From the NCBI RefSeq assembly GCF_050176255.1, contig NZ_JBFXIE010000009.1: a DNA stretch of 64,000 nucleotides. One strand, 5' to 3'. Made by a program: the position numbers and the translations under genes. The stretch is from JBFXIE01 sp050176255. GTDB taxonomy: Bacteria > Pseudomonadota > Gammaproteobacteria > Burkholderiales > Burkholderiaceae_C. The notes below the pieces were generated by a model. That model worked only from the letters and a program-made list of their open reading frames with translations. It did not search any database and was not told the DNA's origin. Below, piece after piece: positions 35,268 through 44,647 of the stretch; position 1 is the first letter of the stretch, and each line of letters opens with the position of its first letter.

Positions 35268-36890
35268 TCAGACCGGTTGCGCCAGCCGCTGCAGCAGCCC
35301 GGCGGTGGAGGCATCCAGACCACTGACATCGCCCGTGGTCAGGCGCGGCTCCAGGTCTTTGGCCAGCACCTTGCCCAGCTCCACACCCCATTGATCGAAG
35401 CTATTGATGCCCCATAGAGCGCCGCTGACGAACACGCGGTGCTCGTACAGCGCAATCAGCGCGCCCAGCGATGGCGGATCCAGCCGCTCCAGCACCAGGA
35501 CAGTGCTGGGCCGGTTGCCGCTAAAACGACGATGGCCGCAGGGCTCGTCAGGGCGGCCCGTCATCAGTGCGCGGGCCTGGGCCAGCGCGTTGGCCACCAG
35601 GCGCTGGTGCAACTGCGACAGCTCGCGCCCACCCTGGCGCAGCACGATGAACTCGACGGGCACGACGTCCGGGCCCTGGTGAATCATCTGAAAAAACGCG
35701 TGCTGCCCCTTGGTGCCGGGCTCGCCCCAGATCACGGGTGAGGTGGCGTAGGGCAGCGGCTGGCCCTGAGCGTCCACCCCTTTGCCGTTGCTCTCCATTT
35801 CCAGCTGCTGCAAATAGGCAGGCAGACGACGCAGGCCGTGGCTGTAGGGCGCCACGTTGCGGCTGGTAAAGCCGTGAAAGTTGCGATACCACAGGTCCAG
35901 CAATGCCAGTCGCACAGGCAGGTTGGACGCCAAGGGCGCCGTGCGGAAATGCTCGTCCATCGCATGTGCGCCTGCCAGCAAGGCACGAAACTGCTCTGCG
36001 CCCAGGGCGATGGCAATCGGCAGCCCGATGGCGGACCACAGCGAATAGCGCCCGCCCACCCAGTCCCAGAACCCCAGCGTGGTGCGGATGCCAAACTGCG
36101 CCGCCGCCTCCAGGTTGGTGGTCAGCGCATAAAAGTGCCGCGCCACAGGCAGGCGCGCCTGCGCATCGTCGCTGCCGCCCTGGGCCACAAACCACGCGCG
36201 CGCTGCCTTGGCGTTGGCAATCGTCTCAGCCGTGGTGAAGGTTTTGGAGGCGATCAGGAACAGGGTGCGCTCGGGGCGCAACTGGCGCAGCAGGCCGCCG
36301 AGTTCCATGCCGTCCACGTTGGAGACGAAGTGCAGACGTTTCCCAGACAGGCAGTGATCCTCCAGCGCCTTGACCACCATGAAAGGCCCCAGGTCCGAGC
36401 CGCCAATGCCGATGTTCACGATGTCGGTGATGGCATCGTCAGCACGCACGCGCTCGGCCAGCGCAAGCATGTCATCCAGCGTGGACTGCACGTCGCGCAT
36501 TGCGGCAGCCACGGTATCGGTGGCTGCCAGCGACTGGTCATCCTGGGCGCATGCCTTGAAACGCCCCGGATGACGCAGCAGCCAGTGCATCACAGCGCGC
36601 TGCTCGGTGTTGTTGATGGGTGCGCCGGCAAACAGGGCGTTGCGGTAGGGCTCCAGGCCGCACTCCTGCGCCAGCTGCAGCAGCAGGGTTTCGGTGGGCG
36701 CGTCGATCAGGTTCTTGGACAGGTCGGCAAACACATGTGGTGCCTGCTGGCTGAAGCGCGCAAAACGCTGGGTGTCCTGCGCGAAGGCGTCTCGCATGTC
36801 AAAGTTCCGGCCAGCCCTGTCAAAGTGTGCTCGCAGGCGCTGCCAGGCGGCTGTGCGGTCGCAGCGCGTACGGGGGTCGTCAAAACTCAT
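35268..36890 (-). CDS. pgi: glucose-6-phosphate isomerase
   Basis: Pgi interconverts glucose-6-phosphate and fructose-6-phosphate. The 540-residue enzyme has VNIGIGGSDLGPFMVVKAL, LFLIASKTFTTAETI and FGFWDWVGGRYS-type segments. It also has LPYATSPVIWGEPGTKGQHAFFQM with the catalytic Glu/His region, and GINSFDQWGVELGKVLA near the end. Its ATG overlaps the tal stop as ATGA, so the two are co-translated. It converges with groEL. Confidence 0.97.
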   Translation of the reverse strand: MSFDDPRTRCDRTAAWQRLRAHFDRAGRNFDMRDAFAQDTQRFARFSQQAPHVFADLSKNLIDAPTETLLLQLAQECGLEPYRNALFAGAPINNTEQRAVMHWLLRHPGRFKACAQDDQSLAATDTVAAAMRDVQSTLDDMLALAERVRADDAITDIVNIGIGGSDLGPFMVVKALEDHCLSGKRLHFVSNVDGMELGGLLRQLRPERTLFLIASKTFTTAETIANAKAARAWFVAQGGSDDAQARLPVARHFYALTTNLEAAAQFGIRTTLGFWDWVGGRYSLWSAIGLPIAIALGAEQFRALLAGAHAMDEHFRTAPLASNLPVRLALLDLWYRNFHGFTSRNVAPYSHGLRRLPAYLQQLEMESNGKGVDAQGQPLPYATSPVIWGEPGTKGQHAFFQMIHQGPDVVPVEFIVLRQGGRELSQLHQRLVANALAQARALMTGRPDEPCGHRRFSGNRPSTVLVLERLDPPSLGALIALYEHRVFVSGALWGINSFDQWGVELGKVLAKDLEPRLTTGDVSGLDASTAGLLQRLAQPV

Positions 36891-37837
36891 GCCGCAGCTC
36901 GCATCAGTTGTTCCAGCTTGGCCGCATCGGCCGCAAAGGCGCGAATGCCCTCGGCCAGCTTCTCGGTGGCCATGGCATCTGCGTTGAGCGCGTAGCGAAA
37001 GCCCGCCTCGTCGTACTGCACCGGCTGCAGCGCCACGCTGCGGGCGGCTTCGGGGTCCAGCGCGCGAGCCACGGGCGCATCGCTAGCCGCCAGCTGAGCC
37101 AGCAGCTCGGGAGCGATGGTCAGCAGGTCGCAGCCCGCCAGCGCGACGATCTGGCCGGTGTTGCGAAAGCTGGCGCCCATCACCTCGGTGGCAATGCCGA
37201 AGTGCTTGTAGTGGTTGTAGATGGCACGCACCGACTGCACGCCGGGGTCGTTGGCGCCAGCCATGGCGGCCTCGTCCCAGCTGGCGCCGGCCTGCTTTTT
37301 GTACCAGTCGTAGATGCGGCCGACAAAGGGCGAGATCAGCTGCACCCTGGCTTGCCCGCAAGCCACGGCCTGCGCGAATGAAAACAGCAGCGTCAGATTG
37401 GTGTGGATGCCGCGCTGCTCCAGCTGGCGCGCGGCCTGGATGCCCTCCCAGGTGGCGGCCACCTTGATGAGCACGCGGTCGATGTGCATGCCTTCGGCCT
37501 GGTACAGCTCCACGATGCGCTCGGCCCGCGACACAGTGGCAGCGGTGTCAAACGACAGCCGGGCGTCCACCTCGGTGGACACGCGCCCGGGAATGATCGA
37601 CAAAATCTCGCAGCCAAAGCGCACGATCAGGCGATCCATCAACTCGTCCATGGCGCGGCCGTGCCAGCGGGTCACGCAGTCCTGCAGCAGCGGCGCGTAT
37701 TCGGACTTCTGCACGGCCTTGAGGATCAGCGAAGGGTTGGTGGTGGCGTCTTGCGGCTGGAACTGCGCCAGTTGCCTGAAGTCGCCGGTATCGGCCACCA
37801 CGGTGGTGAATTGCTTGAGTGCGTCGAGTTGGTTCAT
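36887..37837 (-). CDS. tal: transaldolase
   Basis: Transaldolase moves a dihydroxyacetone unit between sugar phosphates in the pentose phosphate pathway. From ATG 37837 (MNQLDALKQFTTVVADTGD) the protein is 316 residues. Motifs: QPQDATTNPSLILKA, the Schiff-base lysine in RVLIKVAATWEGIQAA, and GRIYDWYKK. A longer frame to 37900 has no family similarity. It heads a tal-pgi operon and is divergent from an RpiR-family regulator gene. Confidence 0.96.
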   Translation of the reverse strand: MNQLDALKQFTTVVADTGDFRQLAQFQPQDATTNPSLILKAVQKSEYAPLLQDCVTRWHGRAMDELMDRLIVRFGCEILSIIPGRVSTEVDARLSFDTAATVSRAERIVELYQAEGMHIDRVLIKVAATWEGIQAARQLEQRGIHTNLTLLFSFAQAVACGQARVQLISPFVGRIYDWYKKQAGASWDEAAMAGANDPGVQSVRAIYNHYKHFGIATEVMGASFRNTGQIVALAGCDLLTIAPELLAQLAASDAPVARALDPEAARSVALQPVQYDEAGFRYALNADAMATEKLAEGIRAFAADAAKLEQLMRAAA

Positions 37838-37939
37838 GCGGGTGCTCGTTGCTCGCGGGTCTGTTTCCAGCGTGTTGTACTTTGGCGCGGGGCGGCGCAT
37901 TGCCGTGCAGCCCCCCGCGCCACAAGTGTATTCGGCGTA

Positions 37940-37962
37940 TGTGGCATGAAAACCGCGCTACA
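37940..37962. promoter_or_regulatory. candidate inverted-repeat operator between tal and the RpiR gene
   Basis: TGTGGC and GCTACA form an imperfect inverted repeat separated by 11 bp in the 201-bp divergent spacer. RpiR-family proteins bind inverted repeats of roughly this kind, so it is a candidate site. The match to any known consensus is only partial. Confidence 0.3.
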
Positions 37963-38038
37963 TTTTCTGATTCGCAAATCTGCCTGCCCGTTGCGCCAAT
38001 CACTGGCTTCGCCGATCTGGGCGGCACCGTTTTGAACC

Positions 38039-38884
38039 ATGCTGGATCGCATCACCGCCTCGCTCCCTTCACTGGCCCCCGCCGAGCAACGCGTGGCGCG
38101 GCTTGTGCTGCAAGACCCGCGGGCCTTTTCCCGCATGCCCGTGCGCGAGCTGGCCGAACGTGCTCATGTGAGCAAACCCACTGTGGTGCGTTTTTGCCGC
38201 AGCATGGGCTACGACGGGCTGGCCGACTTCAAGCTCAAGCTGGCCGGCAGCGTGAGCGAGGGCGTGCCCTTCATCCACCGCAGTGTGGATGCCGACGACA
38301 AAACCAGCGACGTCCTGGTAAAAGTGGTGGACAACGCTGTCGCCGCTTTTTTGCAGTACCGCAATGCCGCCAGCACCCAGCTGCTGGAACAGGCGGCCAG
38401 CGCCATCGCCGCCACCTGGCGGACGGGGCGGCGCATCGAGTTTTATGGCGCAGGCAACTCGGGCATCGTGGCGCAGGACGCGCAGCACAAGTTCTTCCGG
38501 CTGGGCATCACCAGCCTGTCCGCCAGCGACGGCCACATGCAGGTGATGAGCGCCACGCTTTTGGGCCCGGGCGACTGCGCGGTCATCATCAGCAATTCGG
38601 GCCGCACCCGCGACCTGATGGACGCCGCCGACATCGCGCGCAAGAACGGCGCCACCACCATCGCCATCACCGCCAGCGGCTCGCCCCTGGCGCACACCTG
38701 CCGCATTCACCTGGCTGCCGACCACCCCGAGGGCTACGACCGCTACAGCCCCATGGTGTCGCGGCTGATGCACCTGCTCATCATCGATGTGCTGGCCACC
38801 TGCGTGGCACTGCGCATCGGCGAACCGCTGCAGCCCGTGCTGCAGCAGATGAAAAACAACCTGCGCGCGAAGCGATATACCTGA
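38039..38884 (+). CDS. RpiR/HexR-family transcriptional regulator
   Basis: A 281-residue regulator. The N-terminal HTH_6 domain (1 to about 80: LAPAEQRVARLVL, RELAERAHVSKPTVVRFCRSMG) is joined to a SIS phosphosugar-binding domain (about 115-255: RRIEFYGAGNSGIVAQDAQHK and CAVIISNSGRTRDLMDAADIA). Family members sense sugar phosphates; HexR senses KDPG and represses central carbon genes. Divergence from tal-pgi makes those genes the likely targets (inference). Confidence 0.92.
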   Translation: MLDRITASLPSLAPAEQRVARLVLQDPRAFSRMPVRELAERAHVSKPTVVRFCRSMGYDGLADFKLKLAGSVSEGVPFIHRSVDADDKTSDVLVKVVDNAVAAFLQYRNAASTQLLEQAASAIAATWRTGRRIEFYGAGNSGIVAQDAQHKFFRLGITSLSASDGHMQVMSATLLGPGDCAVIISNSGRTRDLMDAADIARKNGATTIAITASGSPLAHTCRIHLAADHPEGYDRYSPMVSRLMHLLIIDVLATCVALRIGEPLQPVLQQMKNNLRAKRYT

Positions 38885-38937
38885 AAACGATAGCAGCCAG
38901 CGCTTGATGGATAAGCGCTGCAGTCGTGTTTGATGCA
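38883..38937. repeat. boundary repeat copy after the RpiR gene
   Basis: On the plus strand GATAGCAGCCAGCGCTTGAT and GGATAAGCGCTGCAGTC. Both arms are well kept. It starts within a few bases of the stop codon. Confidence 0.75.
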
Positions 38938-38977
38938 GTTTTCAGTGATGCAGCTGATATGCCGCTGCCAGCGCGGT

Positions 38978-39008
38978 GGTTTCCCGCCTACGTGGGAATG
39001 ACGGGCTG
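38978..39008. repeat. REP-like palindrome between the RpiR and PEBP genes
   Basis: TTTCCCGCCTACGTGGGAA is palindromic and is followed by TGACGGGCTG. It is close to the element near 35226. It lies between convergent genes and could help terminate or stabilise transcripts. Confidence 0.65.
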
Positions 39009-39042
39009 ATTTGGCTTGTGCAGGAAGGCCCGACGCCCCGCT

Positions 39043-39537
39043 TCAACGCCCGTAGGTAGCGGTGAAGCTGGCCTTGGCCAGCGTGTGGGCGTTGACCATG
39101 AAGCCAGCCAGCGCGGCGGGCGCGTCGTCGGGCACATCGATGCGATCCACCGACAGCGCATGTACCGTAAAGATGTAGCGGTGCGGCTTGTCGCCCGGGG
39201 GCGGGCACATGCCGCCCCAGGCGTAGATGCCGTAATCGTTGCGAATCTGGCGGGCGCCTGCGGGCAGGTTGGCTCCGCCCCTGGCACCGGCGTTGGCAGG
39301 CAGACCGGTTACCGAGGCAGGCAAGTCGATCACGTACCAGTGCCAGAAGCCCGAGCCCGTGGGTGCGTCAGGGTCGTACACGTTGAGTGCAAAACCCTTG
39401 GTGCCTTCAGGTGCGCCACTCCATTGCAGCACGGGTGACTGGTTCTGGCCCGAACAGCCGAAGCCGTCGAATTCGAACCTCTGCGCGATGGTGCTGCCTG
39501 CAGCGATGTCGGGGCTGGTGAGCGTGAATGTGGTCAT
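39043..39537 (-). CDS. YbhB/YbcL-family (PEBP-like) protein
   Basis: A 164-residue member of the phosphatidylethanolamine-binding protein superfamily. The ligand-pocket motifs DPDAPTGSGFWHWYVIDLP and the PPPGDKPHRYIFTVHAL region are clear, as is FGCSGQNQSPVLQWSGAP near the N-terminus. There is no signal peptide, so it is presumably cytoplasmic. The bacterial function is unknown despite the 'Raf kinase inhibitor-like' name. It is downstream of the 5'-nucleotidase gene with an 88-bp gap. Confidence 0.92.
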   Translation of the reverse strand: MTTFTLTSPDIAAGSTIAQRFEFDGFGCSGQNQSPVLQWSGAPEGTKGFALNVYDPDAPTGSGFWHWYVIDLPASVTGLPANAGARGGANLPAGARQIRNDYGIYAWGGMCPPPGDKPHRYIFTVHALSVDRIDVPDDAPAALAGFMVNAHTLAKASFTATYGR

Positions 39538-39625
39538 AGGTCTTGCTCCTTATGCTTCATTGACACAAAAACACCAGTATGCCGCCGATCATCGCCGCAA
39601 CAGAGATCATGCACCCATCGCCGGA

Positions 39626-41545
39626 TTACTGGAAGCTCTTGGTGCTGTAGAGCTCAGTGGGCAGGCGGTTGAGCACCGGAAGCCCCGTAGCTGCGTCCTT
39701 GGGCTGCGTGGAGATGAAGTCGAAGAACACATCCGCATCCAGCACTCCGATGTCCAGGCGACGCGCTGCAGGCACGGCAGCCAGGGTCTTATAGCCGTCG
39801 CCGCCGGTGGCGTTGAAGCTCAGCACAAACAGTTTGTAGGTTTTGGTTGTGTTGAGTGGCTCCCATGCACCGCTAGCGGCATTGCGCACTTCGATACCCG
39901 ACACGCGAGAGCCAAACGTGGCCTTGGTGTTCACATCAAAGCGAAGACCGCCCGTGTAGGGGTAAGGGCCAGTGGAGCCATTGGCGCCATACACGGCTTC
40001 CATGCCGTCTTCCAGCATGGACTTGACCTCAGCGCCAGTGATGTCCAGGCGGAAGAGCATGTTGCCGAACGGCAGCACCTTGATGATGTCTGCTGCGGTC
40101 ACGGTGCCCAGAAGCGGGATACGGACGCCACCGCCGCTTTGCAGCGTGATGTCGGCGCCGCCGTACTTCTTGTTGGCCACTTCCAGGTACGCCTGTGCGA
40201 CGAACTGCTGGATGTCGCCACCGCGCACGTTCACGCTACCCTCGGCGTTACAGGCGGCACTAGAGCGGCTGTAGTCGGAAGAGCCCGGACCACCAGGCAC
40301 GCGACGCGAGCACAGCTCTTGGGGCACCACGGCGCTCTGGGTTTTGTTGAAAACGGCCACGCGGTCCATGAAAGGCTGCAGCGCAGCGGTGGCAGCAGCA
40401 GCCGGCTGCGTCACACGCAGAAAGCCCTTGGCGGCCACGTCGGCGTCGATAGCCTTCTTCTCGGCGTCGGTCGGCGCCTTGCCGGCGATGGTGAACTTGT
40501 CGCCAATGAGCACATGGGGCGTGCCCGAGCATTCGGTAACGTCGCCCTGCGCGTCGAACTTCACCTTCAGCTCGCCCACCACCTGCGCGTATTCCCAGGC
40601 CTGCACCACGCAGACGTTCTTGCCGTCCTTGTTTTTCAGGCGTGTGGGGTAGGCGCCGCCGGGCGTACCCACACCGACGGTCTTGAGGCTGTCGGGGCCG
40701 AGCAGCGTGTGCGAATCGCCGCCTACGATCACGTCCACACCGCTGAGCTTGGGCGCGATGGCGGTGTCGCTGCCGTAGCCGATGTGGCTCATCAGCACGA
40801 TCTTGTTGATGCCCTGGTTGCGCAGCTTGTCGATCTCGCGCTGGGCTGCCGTCACTTCTTCTTCGAAGGTGGTGTCGGCGTCGGGGCTGGAAGCGGTCTT
40901 GGTCTTGACGGCGACCGTCAGGCCGACGATGCCGATTTTCTGGCCGCTGCGCTCTACCACGGTGGAGGGCTGGACATAGCCAGCGGCCTTGGCCGGGTTG
41001 AGGGCGGAGTTGGCGCCAAACTTGACGTTGGCGCTGAGCACGGACATCGGGGTCTTGCAGCTGCCCTTCTTGACCAGATCCAGGAAGCCCTTGAGGCCGC
41101 TGTCGCCCTTGTCGAACTCGTGGTTACCCAGCGTGAAGGCGTCAAAGCACACGGTGTTCATCAGCGCGGCATCAGCTTCACCATCCACACCTGCGCGGTT
41201 GAAATACAGCGTGCCGGTCATGGCGTCGCCCGCGTGCAACTTGAGCACGTTGGCGCCAGCGGCCTTGGACAGGCTGTCGATGGCAGCCGTCACGCGTGGA
41301 AAGCCGCCCGCATCCACAGCCACTGCCACAGGAGCAGCGCCGCCAGTGGACAGTTGCAGCGTCTTCGACTTCGATTCCAGCGTGGAATGATGGTCGTTGA
41401 TGTGCAGGATGGTCACATCCAGCGGTTGTCCATCGTCATCGTTGCCACCGCATGCCGCCAGCATGCCGGCCACCGCCAGAGCGACGGCCCCGCGTTGCAT
41501 TTGTCGCACGTAAGGCTTGCCCGTCCATTGCGTCCACGTACCCAT
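39626..41545 (-). CDS. 5'-nucleotidase/UshA-family lipoprotein
   Basis: A 639-residue exported metallophosphoesterase. ATG 41545 is supported by AGGGAG upstream. The signal peptide ends in LAACGG near residue 32, a lipobox. The metallophosphatase domain has DVTILHINDHHS, TLGNHEFDKG, VLMSHIGYGSD and GGDSH. The C-terminal 5_nucleotid_C domain binds substrate (GGVRIPLLG and NALFRLDITG-type segments; FVLSFNATGGDGYK). It probably releases phosphate from external nucleotides. No Pho box was recognised in the 181-bp upstream region. Confidence 0.92.
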   Translation of the reverse strand: MGTWTQWTGKPYVRQMQRGAVALAVAGMLAACGGNDDDGQPLDVTILHINDHHSTLESKSKTLQLSTGGAAPVAVAVDAGGFPRVTAAIDSLSKAAGANVLKLHAGDAMTGTLYFNRAGVDGEADAALMNTVCFDAFTLGNHEFDKGDSGLKGFLDLVKKGSCKTPMSVLSANVKFGANSALNPAKAAGYVQPSTVVERSGQKIGIVGLTVAVKTKTASSPDADTTFEEEVTAAQREIDKLRNQGINKIVLMSHIGYGSDTAIAPKLSGVDVIVGGDSHTLLGPDSLKTVGVGTPGGAYPTRLKNKDGKNVCVVQAWEYAQVVGELKVKFDAQGDVTECSGTPHVLIGDKFTIAGKAPTDAEKKAIDADVAAKGFLRVTQPAAAATAALQPFMDRVAVFNKTQSAVVPQELCSRRVPGGPGSSDYSRSSAACNAEGSVNVRGGDIQQFVAQAYLEVANKKYGGADITLQSGGGVRIPLLGTVTAADIIKVLPFGNMLFRLDITGAEVKSMLEDGMEAVYGANGSTGPYPYTGGLRFDVNTKATFGSRVSGIEVRNAASGAWEPLNTTKTYKLFVLSFNATGGDGYKTLAAVPAARRLDIGVLDADVFFDFISTQPKDAATGLPVLNRLPTELYSTKSFQ

Positions 41546-41726
41546 GTTCTCGCTCCCTGTTGAAACATTACAAAGGCGAAATGGTCGTGAACAAGAATGA
41601 CATTACCGTGAAGTCCGACATGCCAGGTGTCATGGAAGGGCCTATTGCAGACCCACAAGTCATCGGCTGTTTTTGCTATTCAATGAACAGCCACCGGCGT
41701 TTTCTTACAAAAACTGAAAGCTGCTT

Positions 41727-42953
41727 TCACTCGACGGCTGCCAGCGGCAGTGCCTGCTCGACCAGACTGGCGTGCAAGGCGGCACCCAGGGGCAACACTT
41801 CGTCGTTGAAGTCGTAGCGGCTGTTGTGCAAGGCACTGTTGCCGGGGCCCATGCCCTGGCCCAGGCGCATGTAGGCGCCGGGCCGGGCCTGCAGCATGAA
41901 AGAGAAATCTTCGGCGCCCATGCTGGGCTCCAGATCGCGATCCACGTTGTCCTCGCCCAACAGCGTCGCGGCCACGTCGCCGGCAAAGCGCGCCTCGCTC
42001 TCAGTGTTGATGGTGGCCGGGTAGATGCGCTCGTAGCGCACCGTGGCCGTGGCGCCAAAGCCCAGGGCAATGGCGTTGCACAGCTCTTTGATGCGCCGCT
42101 CCACCATGTCCTGTACCGCAGGATCGAATGCGCGCACCGTCCCCACCAGTATGGCGGTGCCAGGCAGCACGCTGAAGGCACCCAGGTCGCCGGCCTGCAC
42201 CGCGCACAGGCTGACCACCGCGCTGTCCAGCGGGCGCACATTGCGCGAAACAATGCCTTGCACGGCGGTGATGATGTGCGCGGCCACCAGCACCACATCC
42301 ACCGTCTGGTAAGCGTGGGCGCCGTGGCCACCGCGGCCGCTCACCTCGATAGTGATGCGGTCGGCCGCGGCCATCATGGCGCCGCTGTTGATGCCCACGG
42401 TGCCCGGCTGCATGGCAGGCCAGTTGTGCATGGCATAGACAGCATCGACGGGGAAGCGATCGAACAGGCCGTCTTCGATCATCACGCGCGCGCCGCCCAT
42501 ACCCTCCTCGCCCGGTTGGAAAATCAGCACCGCCGTGCCGTCAAAGTTGCGCGTGGCCGCCAGGTAGCGGGCCGCACCCACCAGCATGGCCGTGTGGCCG
42601 TCGTGCCCGCAGCCGTGCATCAAGCCGCTTTTGCACGACCGCCAGGCGAATTCGTTGTGCTCTGTCATGGGCAGCGCGTCCATATCGGCACGCAGCCCGA
42701 TCATGCGGCCGCTGCTGCGCCCTTGACCATGTATGACGCCCACCACGCCGGTGCGGCCGATGGCGTCGTGGACTTCGTCAACGCCCGCGGCGCGCAGCGC
42801 CTCTCGCACGCGCGCGCTGGTGTAGATCTCTTCAAAACCCAGTTCGGGATGGGCGTGCAGATCACGCCTGAAGGCGGTCAGCTCTGGGTGGTATTGAGCG
42901 ATGTGGGCAAATGCGCGTCCACCGGCCTTGAATCGAGGTTGCGTAGCTTGCAT
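41727..42953 (-). CDS. M20-family amidohydrolase (hippurate hydrolase-like)
   Basis: A 408-residue zinc amidohydrolase. ATG 42953 (MQATQPRFK) has AGGGG just upstream. Motifs: RRDLHAHPELGFEE, GLRADMDALPMTEHN, HGCGHDGHTAMLVGAA, and FQPGEEGMGGARVMIEDG with the catalytic Glu. A lid/dimerisation domain lies at about 190-300 and a metal-binding GAEDFSFMLQ near the end. The family removes acyl groups from amino acids; the substrate here is not evident. It lies between the nucleotidase and porin genes on the same strand. Confidence 0.93.
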   Translation of the reverse strand: MQATQPRFKAGGRAFAHIAQYHPELTAFRRDLHAHPELGFEEIYTSARVREALRAAGVDEVHDAIGRTGVVGVIHGQGRSSGRMIGLRADMDALPMTEHNEFAWRSCKSGLMHGCGHDGHTAMLVGAARYLAATRNFDGTAVLIFQPGEEGMGGARVMIEDGLFDRFPVDAVYAMHNWPAMQPGTVGINSGAMMAAADRITIEVSGRGGHGAHAYQTVDVVLVAAHIITAVQGIVSRNVRPLDSAVVSLCAVQAGDLGAFSVLPGTAILVGTVRAFDPAVQDMVERRIKELCNAIALGFGATATVRYERIYPATINTESEARFAGDVAATLLGEDNVDRDLEPSMGAEDFSFMLQARPGAYMRLGQGMGPGNSALHNSRYDFNDEVLPLGAALHASLVEQALPLAAVE

Positions 42954-43204
42954 GTCAGCCCCTCCCGGCCTTGGCAGTGGTTGGCCTGCCAGCAAACCAT
43001 GCCGCCAGCGAAAAGCCCGCAGCAATCAAAAAGACCCCAGTGGTGATGCAGACTGGACTCTGCGGGAATCGAGGCAACGTCAAAGCAGGCATTTTCAAAA
43101 AACGCAGTCTATCGGGCCATGCTACACCGGCTGCGATTGGCTGCACCGCTTGCGCACTGCGTTTGCCCCGGGGCAGACTATGTGCCCGCCCGGGGGGTTA
43201 TGCA

Positions 43205-44416
43205 TCAGAAGCGGTGTCGCACGCCCGCAGTGATACCCGTGCGCGAGCGGGCGCCGTTGGCATCGAGCGCCATGGCAGCGCCGCCGCTCACCTTGGTGTG
43301 ATCCACGGCAAAGTACATGTCGGTACGCCTGGAGAATGCGTAGTCGGCAACTGCCACCATGAAGTTGACATTGCCGTTGGACGCCCCCGTGCCCGAGCCC
43401 GACTGCTTGCCGCGGAAGTAATGCGCGCCCAGATTGAGCTGCTGCGTAAGCTGGTAGCCCACGCCCACCTTCACCAAATGGCGCTTGCTGGCATCACCGG
43501 GCATAAAGCCGCCGTTGGACTGACCTGACCAGAACTGGCCCAGGATGCCCCGATCCACCGTATTACGAAAACCCACCACCGGGCTGGTGACCGCGGCAAA
43601 CTTGGCCTTGTTCAGGCCATAGCCAGTGTTGAAGTACCAGGGCCCAGTGCGATACGAGCCGCCCAGCGTCCAGGCATCGATGTCAGTGCCGCCGGGCAAG
43701 GTGGTGCGCAGATACCCGCCGCCCACCGCCGCGCCGCCCGTGGCGTAGCGCAAGTAACCACCCATGGTTTCCCAGGCGCCGCCGTTGAGCGTGCCCAGCA
43801 CATAGGCAGGCACCTGGGCGGCAGAGGTGGGCAAACCTGCCTCAAGCGCTTTGGTATCGTTGTTTTCGTCAAACGAGTATTGCAGCGAGCCCACAAAGCT
43901 GCGGTCTGGCGTGGCGAAGGTGTACTTCAGCATGTTGCTGGTGCGCGCGCCCGTGGCCACGCCCAGTTCAGGCTTGAAGGCTTCCATGTAGGGCGAGTAA
44001 GGGAACGATGCGTAGGTGCTGGTCACCACGTCGAACAGCACGTTCCACTGTCTGCCCGCCGTCAGTCGGCCATACGGGCCCTGCAGGCCCAGATAGGACA
44101 GCTGGAAGAACGGCACGTTGGCCGCAGGCGTACCCGAGTCGGCATCAAAACGGTGCTCCAGGTACACCAGTGCTTTGTTGCCGCCGCCCAGGTCTTCCTC
44201 CGCGCTGATGCCCCAACGACTTTGGGACATGCCGCCGCCAACCATCCTGGTGAGCTTGTCGCGCGTGGGCCCCTCGTTATTGGTGTGGCGCACTGCCAGA
44301 TCCACAATCCCCCACAGTTGCACTTTGCTGGTGCCGTCGGATTGGGCCAGGCTTGCGTCCGCTGCGCACAGAGCGCTTGCTGCAAGGGTGATGGTTTTGA
44401 GGGAAAACAATCGCAT
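43205..44416 (-). CDS. outer-membrane porin (first of three)
   Basis: A 403-residue trimeric 16-strand general porin of the beta-proteobacterial type. A signal peptide (about 1-25, MRLFSLKTITLAASALCAAD) is followed by VQLWGIVDLAVRHTNNEG, SRWGISAEEDLGGGNKALVYLEHRF and the C-terminal GVRHRF ending in Phe, which directs BAM assembly. It is the most diverged of the three. Its first 12 residues are identical to those of the next porin, and the DNA around the start is nearly the same. Confidence 0.94.
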   Translation of the reverse strand: MRLFSLKTITLAASALCAADASLAQSDGTSKVQLWGIVDLAVRHTNNEGPTRDKLTRMVGGGMSQSRWGISAEEDLGGGNKALVYLEHRFDADSGTPAANVPFFQLSYLGLQGPYGRLTAGRQWNVLFDVVTSTYASFPYSPYMEAFKPELGVATGARTSNMLKYTFATPDRSFVGSLQYSFDENNDTKALEAGLPTSAAQVPAYVLGTLNGGAWETMGGYLRYATGGAAVGGGYLRTTLPGGTDIDAWTLGGSYRTGPWYFNTGYGLNKAKFAAVTSPVVGFRNTVDRGILGQFWSGQSNGGFMPGDASKRHLVKVGVGYQLTQQLNLGAHYFRGKQSGSGTGASNGNVNFMVAVADYAFSRRTDMYFAVDHTKVSGGAAMALDANGARSRTGITAGVRHRF

Positions 44417-44577
44417 AGCTTGTCTCTTTCTTGGGGGAATGGCAGAAATTTGATTCTAGAAATGCACCCGCCGCAGGCAAGCGCCAGTCGTGCGGAAGCC
44501 ACCATCGTTTTCCCCAAATTTTTGTTACATGCGCGACAAGCCTGCGTGCGCAAGATAAGCAAGAAAAAGACAACCCG

Positions 44578-44613
44578 AAAAAAAGCCGCTGCCCGAAGAC
44601 AGCGGCTTTGGTT
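44578..44613 (-). terminator. terminator of the second porin gene
   Basis: On the minus strand AAAGCCGCTGTCTTCGGGCA and GCGGCTTTTTTT form a GC stem and T-tract. It lies about 35 bp after the stop of the porin at 44648-45772. Confidence 0.9.
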
Positions 44614-44647
44614 TCGCTGATCAGGCTGGCTTGACGCCAGCATGAGA

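Noticed and set aside
39239..41563. A 774-codon plus-strand ORF opposite the PEBP and 5'-nucleotidase genes
   Set aside because: It spans two unrelated genes antisense and shows only frame-bias composition.
41546..41726. A Pho box upstream of the 5'-nucleotidase gene
   Set aside because: Only an isolated TGTCAT is present, not the paired seven-base repeats.
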